Assembly (NCBI RefSeq): GCF_932526225.1
Contig: NC_064047.1
Coordinates: 14,605,121 to 14,669,120 of the forward strand
DNA from: Nematostella vectensis
Taxonomy: Eukaryota; Cnidaria; Anthozoa; Actiniaria; Edwardsiidae
DNA length: 64,000 bases
Direction of reading: 5' to 3'
The stretch's first letter is position 1, and each line of letters starts with the position of its first letter. Positions 22,252 to 32,968 of this stretch are shown here, piece by piece. The notes beneath the pieces are model-generated. The model ran no database searches. It saw only the letters and a program-made list of their open reading frames with translations, and was not told the origin of the DNA. The position numbers were made by a program, and so were the translations under genes.

Positions 22252-23962
22252 TTAATTTGCCTGTATTATGTCTTTCACCATTTCTAGTGCCATCTCTCCA
22301 GCATCTGAGGGTACCATGTGACCTGCCTTCATGATATAATACAAGGAGAGGTTCCCATACTTCTTGCGGAAAGCACCAGTTTGCTTGGTCTTTAAACCAG
22401 AGGGGGGGTACAGAGGTTGGCGAGGGGTATTCAGAAAATCATCCAGCCCATTCCACTTGAGCTTTTTCATCCAATTTTCTGCTCCATTTGTGTCACAAAT
22501 CATATCAAGCTGACCTTGGTAAATGACTACATTGATCTTGTTGAGTAGATAACTGACATCAGAAATGACAGGTCTCATAAAGTCCTCACTTTGATATGTG
22601 AATAACTCCCCTGATTGGCTCCCCCATATCACATCATTAGGGATTATCCCAAGTTTCTTCTTGATTGGTCCATTCATAAGCTGTGTTAAAGGGTCAGTGT
22701 TCAGTCGTCCCACATGGTTTGCATAGAGTTGGTCAAGGGTATTACGCCCGAGAGAAGGGAATTTTGGGAAGTCAGGAGCATTATGGATGAGAATGTTATA
22801 CACATCAACATTATCAGTGGTCTGGGCTATCACATTTTCTGTCTCTGACCAGAGATCTGTTGCTTTCTTCCACTCTTGATTAGCAACAGCATTAGCAGTG
22901 GCCTGTGCATACTGGTTCACTCTGTCCAAGTCAAGCTGATCAAGCAGACTGGCTGAGTATAGATATGGCCCCCAAGAGAGCACAGAATCGACAGGAGAAA
23001 TCCAGGAGTCCCCAAGGGCAACACCCTTAAAGTTACACCTGATCTCACCCTGTTGTATAGCATTATATAATGTCACGCCAAAAGCTGATGTCATCTTGCC
23101 GCCATATGACTCACAAAATATGTAGAGGGGAATCGTCTGGAATGCTGGCATCTCATTCACAAAGGCTTTGAACATTGTCAGCAGATCTTGGGCAATTCCT
23201 ATAAATAACACATTTTAAAAAATGCAAAATAAACATAACAAGATCAAGATACTCAGGCATCAGTCTAAGGAATAAATGGTCTTAAAGATATGTATGCATC
23301 CAACCAGGGTGATAGCAACTACTCTTCAGCCAAATTCCTAAGAACAGCTCTTGTTCTTAGACGAATTTTCAAATTGACAAAGTACTGGGGGTAAAGTTAT
23401 ATTATTGTAATGTGGTTAAGTTGTCATGTGATAATCACATAGCACATACATTCTATAGTACAGGCAAACAGACCAAGTTGGCCAAAATAATTAACGAGAT
23501 TACATCTTCAACATTGGAAATAGCCTGATAGAAATAATATCGGCTTATTTCGTTATGGTCTTACTAACCTGTGACATTTGTAGTATAGGCCCCTTTGTCG
23601 GTGACATAACTAAAACCCGCACCAACGGGATTATCAACAAACAGCACATTAGCGACCTCGACCCAGCTCGTATTCCTGAGTTTCAGATTCACATCAAGAG
23701 GCCCGAGCTCCATAAAATTTCCATAGCCGGTAGAAGAACCCCCCGGTCCGCCTTGCAGCCACAATATCAAAGGCTTGTTTTCTCGCTCGCTTGGCTCACC
23801 TCTAGCCCCGTAAAGCCACCAGAACATATGAGCACTAGGCCTAACAGTCACGTAGTCCCATTTTTCATCAGGGATCGAAGTGCGAGGAACAGCTGATTGA
23901 GATTCTTTGAAGAAAAAAATTGTGAAAACTAGTGCGAAGACGAACAAAGTTTCTTTCGCCAT
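22252..23962 (-). CDS. SCPEP1: Serine carboxypeptidase, retinoid-inducible type (SCPEP1-like), two exons
   Basis: Exon 1 is 23569-23962 and exon 2 is 22252-23198. The intron 23199-23568 has GT (GTTAGTAAG) and AG (TTATAG) ends, and the joined frame is 446 codons, close to the vertebrate protein (about 450). The start is the ATG at 23960-23962, followed by a hydrophobic signal peptide (about residues 4-20), so the enzyme should enter the secretory/lysosomal route. S10-family landmarks are GGPGGSSTGYGNF (oxyanion region), CESYGGK (nucleophile Ser), ALGDSWISP, VIYQGQLDMICDT (catalytic Asp) and KAGHMVPSDAG (catalytic His). All three catalytic residues are present, so it should be an active serine carboxypeptidase that removes C-terminal residues. 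It is head to head with exportin-4. Confidence 0.95.
23199..23568 (-). other. SCPEP1 intron carrying a duplicated segment
   Basis: GT-AG intron in phase 1. Bases 23220-23335 are a second copy of the 20756-20868 segment that lies downstream of the gene, in the same orientation. The copy sits about 20 bp from the exon-2 acceptor. Confidence 0.85.
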
Positions 23963-24422
23963 GTTTACAATAAGCAACAAGAGTCCGAGAATGAATGATC
24001 ACATGAGCCTGTTTGCCCAGCGGTGCTATGGAATGCGTCACGCGACTTCCGGTAGGGCCGGCAACTTCCGGTAGGGCCGGCAAGATAGAACCCAAGATAG
24101 AACCCCCCCCCCCCCCTTATATTACTCCCCCCCCCCCCCCCCCCTCTCTATCTCACTAAAAAATATTTTTCAACTTCGGTAAAATTACAAAACATCATTC
24201 GATATAACTTACGTCAAGATAGAGAAAAAAACTATTTTAAAAATGCAGTATCATTTTCTCCACAGTTAGCTTTTACAGTTAGTCCCAGTCTCTTGATACA
24301 TTATGCAAGTAGCGCCTGGTAGATTTTTTACTAAAAATGGCGCCCACCGGTGGTTTTGTTTTTAGCTTGTATTTTTATTCTATTTGGCCCTGAATAACCC
24401 GTCCAATTTTACCCATATTATA
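23963..24422. promoter_or_regulatory. Probable bidirectional promoter between SCPEP1 and exportin-4
   Basis: Only 460 bp separate the two divergent start codons. A 19-20-bp tandem duplication contains ACTTCCGG twice (24045-24052 and 24064-24071), the inverse of the ETS/GABP core CCGGAAGT, which is common in divergent housekeeping promoters. Two poly-C runs follow: 14 C at 24103-24116 and 18 C at 24127-24144. No TATA box at a sensible distance was found. Motif function is inference. Confidence 0.6.
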
Positions 24423-27400
24423 ATGTATTCTCTACAAGAACTTGAAGCAGCTGCGGGAATGGTTATGGTAAGTTAAAGACTATTTTGAGGAAGTTATAAG
24501 CTTACTGAATTATCTTGAAAGAAGCTTTACATTACACACGAGTCAAACTCGTAAAAGATCTATTTTTCTTCCTTCTGTCTTGCGTGGTCGAAGAATGCTC
24601 TCTCTCACATTTTCCTATGTCTTGATATCTAGAAAAGTGCTTTAGGTTCACGTGAGTGAGCATGAATATAAATTGAAAGAGGTTTAAACACTGAATAGTG
24701 ACACGTAAGATTCATAGAAGTCATATTTTTCGAATTCTAGAAGAATCATTAATCCAATTTAATTCCTTTCAAACGGATTCAAGTGATAGCTGATTTGTAT
24801 TCAGGGCTTTGGAGCCTTTCTTTCGTTTACATTTACATGAATCTTGTTTACACGGGCTGTGGTGGCCAAATGAAAATAAATTGGTGAAGAGTGGACCGTG
24901 AAGAGTAGATGACAGTCTAAAGCCCCAATGAAACGGAGATGAGAGTTGATGAGTTCTCACATGACTGTTTGACCGTGTACTCGCACACACTTTTATAATC
25001 CGCTATTAACTTTGAACATGACAAATTAAAAATTCGTCATGAGAAATTTATCTCCAACTCAATCTTATGCTATTTTTTATTGAAAATGACCTCATATCCC
25101 TGAAAGCACATTTGAGCAACACAAGCTTGTGTACATGAGAATAGTGGGCACTTATTCTTTTACCACTCTCATCAATTGATCGCAACCCTGTGAGAGCTAG
25201 AAAGAGTGGAACTCTCACCAACTCTCATCTCTGTTTGATCTATGCTTAAAACTACAGTGGAACCTGGATTTTACAATAACCTCCTTTCTCCCGGCTGAAA
25301 TACAGTAAAATGTAAAAGAAATTACCTCGATTTTACGATATTGGATACAACGATATTCTTGATTTTACTATACAAATCTGTTCTCCCAAGCATAATTTCA
25401 ACCCCAACAATATTACTGATTATGTCTATCAAAAACTCAAGACACCACATGTTGTACTGTCCGTTAATCGATTTTTTTACTTGAGAGATCTTGTTATGAT
25501 ACAGATTCCAGTATTACAGAAAGTAGCTGTAAGTCTCAAACAAACTATAGTTACAATATTATTATATTGTAAAAGTTGATAATTAACCAGACCTCGCTAC
25601 AACAATATTGTCAATGGATTTTCTTTAATATCGTAAAATCGAAGACCTCTTTGCAACAAAACCTTGATTTTACAATACATTTTCTTTCTCCCGAGGCATA
25701 TCGTAAAATCCAGGTTCCACTGTATTGACTATCATCAGCTACCGTGCATTGCTTGGAAATGGCTTTTTGCTTAAAATTTGATCTACCAGCTAGAAATGCC
25801 TCCACAAAAGATCAAGGAGCAACTATACAATACCCATCCACAAAAAGTCCTCAATTTCTATAGAATGAGCCAGTAGATAAAAGGAAAATGCAAATAAGTG
25901 GATGGAGACGATATATAGAGTAAAAGTGGCCTCCCCTGACCCCCCCCCCCCCTGGATCGCTCCTTGGGCACATTGGTTGTTCTTCTTGTAGGCTCCTCCT
26001 TCCCTTGTCACCCCAGAGCAACGGCATGCAGCAGAACAAGTGTTCCTCAACCTCAGGAAGGCTAAATCACCTTATGCTTTCTGTAAACAGATTCTGGGTA
26101 AGAATGTGGCTATTATCCCCTTTTGTATTCTGTGAACAGACAGATATATTCTGTTTGTGAGAATACTGTTTGGATCCATAATAATGTGCGCACAGGCTGA
26201 AAGTCCTAACTCATATTAAAATTCCCAAATAAAATAAAGTGGAGTGAAAAAAACTTAAGTAATAACAAAGATGTGCCAAGTTGTAATGTGTCTTGGTATG
26301 AAGAGGTGACATAAAAGTGGGTCATGAAGGTAGATTCAGCTGCTAAACACCAAATTACCTTAGCATGCATACTTTTGGTGCACAACTTTATTAGTTTAAA
26401 TCAAGCTACATGTTTCCAAAAACTTCTAGTTCCTACCGCTACAATACTTCCAATTTTGAATTCCACTTTAGCTGCTGTACAGAAGACTATCATAGAATAA
26501 AGCTGAATTTTATGCCCTATACCAACAAGAGTTTTGAGTAAAAAATATACAAAACTTTATAGGGACACTAAAATACAATATCCTATTAGAGTACACATCT
26601 TAAAGCATAAAATTAAGCAATAGAGTTTCCTAATAATATTCACCAGGAAACCCCCATTTCTTGATTACCTATTGATGTCACTAATTCTTGTCTCTTTCTT
26701 GCAGAGCAAAGCAAAAATGATTATGTGATGTTCCAAAGTGCCACTGCTATCAAGGAGGCGGTCCTCAGGGAGTGGACCTTGCTTGAGCACACAGTCGTTG
26801 ACTCTCTCCGTTCATTCTTGCTTAACTTCGTCTTGCAAAAAGAAGGGTAATCATTATGCAGCTTTTCAGAATGTGTAAACAAAACACACAATTACATGAT
26901 TCTTTTTTATATATTTACCAGCCTGAAGTTAACTGGTGGCCTAATGACTGGACACTATCACTATCATTATAATTATTACTATCACTATTATAATTGTTAT
27001 TATTTATAAAGTGTTCAGAAGTATGTTAAAGAGCAAGTCCTACAAGTTGTGGCAGTCATGTTCAAGAGAGGAACCTTGGAGAATGGCAATGCCCCCTGGG
27101 CATTACTGTTTGGCGACCTGAGCCGCTTGATCGATGCTGGAGACCGTGGCATGGTGTGTGCTGTACATGTACATTAGCATCAAGGCGTATACAAGGCTTC
27201 TGGAATTACGTGGAAAAAAACTCAAAATTACGCGGGATTCTTTGCTAAATTACGCGCTAGATTACGAGGAAAATTAATAATTATGCGCTAAATTATGCTG
27301 GATTTTGCAATACATGTTTCTTTAAAAAATCAAATTTTGCTGGATTCTTTACTGAATTATGCGCTACATTACACAGAATATCAACTGTTATGCCCAAACT

Positions 27401-30400
27401 ACATTTTGTACCGAAGGAAAGCACGAAATAACTTGAAAATTTTAATTTTTTGCGCAGAAATATCGAGGCGAGTTTTCATTGGCTCCTAGCCACCAGCCAA
27501 TTAAAAAAAGTTATTTTATTATTAGTCCTAGGCCTTTGCGGTTTAGCAAAGAACCCCTAGTTATTTTATTTGTTTTAGAAATTCAGTTCAAAATATTGCA
27601 CTCTTACGAAGAATATCTGTCTTTTTTTACGAGAAATAGAGGTAAGAACCCTAAACGAACACATCAGCTGTGCACTTAAATGTTTTATCTTTCAAAATTT
27701 AGCCAAATTACGCAGAAATTTTTGGTTTACGCAGAGAAAGCCAAATTACGCGCTTCCGCACAAGCGCATAATTCCAGAAGCCCTGCTTATAGGTGCCAGT
27801 AAGAAGAAAATGAATGAGATTGTTTGACAATGAGTCTTTAAAATGATAGTATTTTTTTATCCTTTCTCACTGGAAATAACAAAGCATTTCAAAAAAATGA
27901 TTAAAAGGCCATCAAAGTTTGATTGAATTTCTATGAAACTAAGAATTTGTTTGTCAAATAATCCTCTACATTTATTTTGCCTTATGTTGATAACAAGTGA
28001 ATGGCTGTTTTATACTCAAGGCTTTGTTTCTTTTGTCTTTTGTTGGCAGCAAGTCCTTGGCTGTTCGATCCTCAAGGCTTTGTTGAATGAGTACTCCTTC
28101 ATGAACCAATCGAGTGATATTGGACTCAGCTGGGAGTTCCACTGCCAGTGCAAAAAAACATTTGAGGTGAGTCACAGGGTGTTCTTGAGGTGAGTCATAG
28201 GGTGTTCTTGAGGTGAGTCACAGGGTGTTCTTGAGGTGAGTCACAGGGTGTTCTTGAGTTGAGTCACAGGGTGTTCTTAAGGTGAGTCACAGGGTGTTGT
28301 TGAGGTGAGTCACAGGGTGTTGTTGAGGTGAGTCACAGGGTGTTCTTAAGGTGAGTCATAGGGTGTTCTTAAGGTGAGTCACAGGGTGTTCTTGAGGTGA
28401 GTCATAGGGTGTTCTTAAGGTGAGTCACAGGGTGTTCTTAAAGTGAATCACAGGGTGTTCTTGAGGTGAGTCACAGGGTGTTGTTGAGGTGAGTCACAGG
28501 GTGTTCTTGAGGTGAGTCATAGGGTATTCTTGAGAGGTGGGTGAATAGGTTGGCGGATCGGCAGATTCGGCCCCGAAATGCTCACAGATTACGGATTTTG
28601 ATGATTATTCCAGCAGATTGGCGGACTTTGGAAATACGGCGGATCACGGATCTGTCAACAATTTGGGCGCGGATTTCGGATTTTGACTACTTTGACTGTC
28701 CAATTTCGGATTTTAAATGAATTTCGGTCGATGCTATTGTTTATCTGTCAAACCATGCGGATCTAAAAATATCTGCGGATCCACGGATTTGCCCCGGAAA
28801 TGTAGCGGATCGGCGGATTTACGTACCCCTGTTCACCCCCCCCCCTTGAGGTGAGTCACAGGGTATTCTTAAGGTGAGTCATAGGGTGTTCTTGAGGTGA
28901 GTCACAGGGTGTTGTTGAGGTGAGTCACAGGGTGTTCTTAAGGTGAGTCACAGGGTGTTCTTAAGGTGAGTCATAGAGTGTTGTTGAGGTGAGTCACAGG
29001 GTATTCTTAAGATGAGTCACAGGGTGTTCTTGAGGTGAGTCACAGGGTATTCTTAAGGTGAGTCATAGGGTGTTCTTGAGGTGAGTCACAGGGTGTTTTT
29101 AAGGTGTGTCATAGGGTGTTGTTGAGGTGAGTCACAAGGTATTCTTAAGGTGAGTCATAGGGTGTTGTTGAGGTGAGTCACAGGGTGTTCTTGAGGTGAG
29201 TCACAGGGTGTTCTTGAGGTGAGTCACAGGGTGTTCTTAAGGTGAGTCATAGGGTGTTGTTGAGGTTAGTCACAGGGTGTTCTTAAGGTGAGTCACAGGG
29301 TGTTCTTAAGGTGAGTCATAGGGTGTTGTTGAGGTGAGTCACAGGGTGTTGTTGAGGTAAGTCACAGGGTGTTCTTTAGGTGAGTCACAGGGTGTTCTTG
29401 AGTTGAGTCACAGGGTGTTGTTGAGGTGAGTCACAGGGTGTTCTTAAGGTGAGTCACAGGGTGTTCTTAAGGTGAGTCATAGGGTGTTCTTGAGGTGAGT
29501 CATAGGGTGTTCTTAAGGTGAGTCATAGGGTGTTCTTAAGGTGAGTCATAGGGTGTTCTTGAGGTGGGGCATAGGGTGTTCTTGAGGTGAGTCACAGGGT
29601 GTTCTTAAGGTGAGTCACAGGGTGTTCTTGAGGTGAGTCACAGGGTGTTCTTGAGTTGAGTCACAGGGTGTTGTTGAGGTGAGTCACAGGGTGTTGTTGA
29701 GGTAAGTCACAGGGTGTTTTTGAGGTGAGTCGGAGGGTGTTCTTGAGATGAGTCACAGGGTGTTCTTAATAAAGGAACATGCGAAATGAAAGGGGCATGA
29801 CAAGTGAGGTAATGTGTGTGACTCTTGTTGTGGTTTTATTTGACTATTGAAATATTTTATTATTTCAGAAAAGAAATAATAGATTCTGTATCAGTTATTT
29901 TATTTTTTTAGTGAAAGGGAGGGTCTGCTTTTCTTGTATATGGAATTTCACAGTTATTCGTGTAGATTTAGTTCTTGTTTGCTAATAAAATTTACATCCT
30001 ATTTTCAATGAATTTTATGGTAAGATTCATCATAGTCATATTACGTAGTCAGCCACACCTCTATTATTGTATGCATTTCCTAGTGAAAGACAAATTATGT
30101 GAAGAAACCTAAAGAACCATCTAAAAGCCACTTACTTTGTATTTTGCTAGGATGACAGAATGGTAGCTAGCACCTTTCTTCCCCATCCTACATCTTGTGG
30201 TTAGGTAAACAAAGATTCCATTTGATTGTTTTTCTCTCCATGACAGAAGGATCATTTGTGCAAGATATTCATACTCCTGATAGAGGCATTGCAGTCTTTT
30301 GTGGGACCATCAGCCCCGCCCACTCTAAGTGCCGAGGACATTAACACTCTGACAAGGTTCCTGTCACTGGCAGAACAGATACTTAGCTGGGATTTCACCC

Positions 30401-32968
30401 TTTACAATCATATCCTTTTAGATGATAATTTAAATATTTACATGTACAATAATTAAGATACTTGGATCATATCCTTTTAGACAATGATTTAGATCATATC
30501 CTTTTAGACAATAATTTAGATATTTAGATCATATCCTTTTAGACAATGATTTAGATGTATAGATCATATCCTTAGATAATGATTTAGAAAGTACACATGC
30601 TCTAACAAGTAATGTCATTGTGGATTTTGTGAATCATCACCCAGCAAATTGTGTGAATATCTAATAACTTTTTAATTGCAATACTTGGGTGGTAACACAT
30701 CATAAGGAAGAATTGGTGTTAGCATATAAGGAAAAATGGGTGGTGACATATCATAAGAACGAGTGGGTCGTAACATATGATATACCACCCATTCTTTCTT
30801 ATGATTTGTTATGACCCACTCATTCTTATGATAAGAAAGAATGGGTGGTGACATATCATAAGAAAGAATGGGTGGTGACATATCATAAGAAAGAATGAGT
30901 GGTAACATATCATAAGAAAGAATGGGTGGTAACATATCATAAGGAAGAATTGGTGTTAGCATATAAGAAAAAATGGGTGGTGACATATCATAAGAATGAA
31001 TGGGTGGTGACATATCATAAGAAAGAATGGGTGGTAACATATCATAAGAAAGAATGGGTGGTGACATATCATAAGAAAGAATGGGTGGTAACATATCATA
31101 AGAAAGAATGGGTGGTGACATATCATAAGAAAGAATGGGTGGTAACATATAAGAAAGAATGGGTGGTGACATATCATAAGAATGAATGGGTGGTGACATA
31201 TCATAAGAAAGAATGGGTGGTGACATATCATAAGAAAGAATGGGTGGTGACATATCATAAGAAAGAATGGGTGGTAACATATCATAAGAAAGAATGGTTG
31301 GTGACATATCATAAGAGAAAGAATGGGTGGTAACATATAAGAAAGAATGAATGGGTCGTAACATATCATAAGAAAGAATGGGTGGTAACATATAAGAAAG
31401 AATGGGTGGTAACATATAAGAAAGAATGGGTGGTGACATATCATAAGAAAGAATGGGTGGTAACATATAAGAAAGAATGGGTGGTGACATCATAAGAAAG
31501 AATGGGTGGTGACATATCATAAGAAAGAATGGGTGGTAACATATCATAAGAAAGAATGGGTGGTGACATATCATAAGAAAGAATGGGTGGTAACATATCA
31601 TAAGAAAGAATGGGTGGTGACATATCATATAAAAGAATGGGTGGTAACATATCATAAGAAAGAATGGGTGGTAACATATCATAAGAAAGAATGGGTGGTG
31701 ACATATCATATAAAAGAATGAGTGGTGACATATCATAAGAAAGAATTGGTGGTGACATATCATAAGAAAGAATGGGTCGTAACATATCATAAGAAAGAAT
31801 GGGTGGTAACATATCATAAGAAAGAATGGGTGGTGACATATCATAAGAAAGAATGGTTGGTGACATATCATAAGAGAAAGAATGGGTGGTAACATATAAG
31901 AAAGAATGAATGGGTCGTAACATATCATAAGAAAGAATGGGTGGTAACATATAAGAAAGAATGGGTGGTGACATATCATAAAAAAAGAATGGGTGGTAAC
32001 ATATAAGAAAGAATGGGTGGTGACATCATAAGAAAGAATGGGTGGTGACATATCATAAGAAAGAATGGGTGGTGACATATCATAAGAAAGAATGGGTGGT
32101 GACATATCATAAGAAAGAATGGTTGGTGACATATCGTAAGAAAGAATGGGTGGTGACATATCATAAGAGAAAGAATGGGTGGTAACATATAAGAAAGAAT
32201 GAATGGGTCGTAACATATCATAAGAAAGAATGGGTGGTAACATATAAGAAAGAATGGGTGGTGACATATCATATGAAAGAATGAGTGGTGACATATCATA
32301 AGAAAGAATGGGTGGTAACATATAAGAAAGAATGGGTGGTAACATATAAGAAAGAATGGGTGGTGACATCATAAGAAAGAATGGGTGGTGACATATCATA
32401 AGAAAGAATGGGTGGTGACATATCATATAAAAGAATGGGTGGTAACATATCATAAGAAAGAATGGGTGGTGACATATCATAAGAATGAATGGGTGGTGAC
32501 ATATCATAAGAAAGAATGGGTGGTGACATATCATAAGAAAGAATGGGTGGTAACATATCATAAGAAAGAATGGGTGGTGACATATCATAAGAATGAATGG
32601 GTTTTAACATATCATAAGAAAGAATGGGTGGTGACATATCATAAGAATGAATGGGTGGTGACATATCATAAGAAAGAATGGGTGGTGACATATCATAAGA
32701 ATGAATGGGTGGTGACATATCATAAGAAAGAATGGGTGGTGACATATCATAAGAAAGAATGGGTGGTAACATATCATAAGAAAGAATGGGTGGTGACATA
32801 TAAGAAAGAATTGGTGGTAACATATTATTGCACATTTAGCCTTGACTTCCTCCAAGCCACTTTAAAAGGACCCAGTGTGCTGAAATAGTTAACGTGACCT
32901 TGCTAAGACCCGGCCCATCGTGGGGGAGTATACTATTTGACCCAGCAGTTATCAACTTATTCTTTAAG
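24423..32968 (+). CDS. XPO4: XPO4 exons 1-7 (N-terminal third)
   Basis: Exon 1 24423-24467 (ATG at 24423, donor GTAAGT); exon 2 25992-26097; exon 3 26705-26846; exon 4 27012-27153; exon 5 28050-28166; exon 6 30247-30409; exon 7 32861-32968. Exons 1-5 join in frame: [53 protein letters not shown]. Exon 6 ([13 protein letters not shown] to SWDFTLYN) follows exon 5 in phase 0. Exon 7 reads [17 protein letters not shown] to VINLFFK and matches the family downstream of a SW-x-F block. The exon 6 end and exon 7 start follow U12-type consensus motifs rather than GT-AG; see that intron. Exon 1 is only 15 codons and is supported by its fit to exon 2 and by the strong donor. Confidence 0.9.

Larger units (their letters stand above)
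30410..32860 (+). other. XPO4 intron 6, apparent U12-type AT-AC intron
   Basis: Exon 6 has no usable GT donor before its in-frame stop at 30454, except a weak one that would cause a premature stop. Instead it meets ATATCCTTTT at 30410, the U12 AT-AC 5' splice-site consensus. At the other end CCTTGAC (32840-32846) matches the U12 branch-site consensus and lies 14 bases before CCAC at 32857-32860. These placements give exon 6 phase 1 and exon 7 phase 0, so the join is two bases short. A shift of two bases at one side, or a sequence error, would fix it. The intron also contains the donor repeats and the 27-bp array. Confidence 0.65.

Noticed and set aside
28162-29770. Possible CRISPR array or satellite gene cluster
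   Set aside because: Units are adjacent with no unique spacers, lie in a eukaryotic intron and have no cas-like genes. The same applies to all other arrays here.
30672-32588. A 638-codon minus-strand open frame and several plus-strand open frames rich in repeated 9-residue motifs
   Set aside because: The 27-bp unit is a multiple of three, so all frames without a stop in one unit stay open. The frames lie in XPO4 intron 6 and have no non-repetitive sequence.
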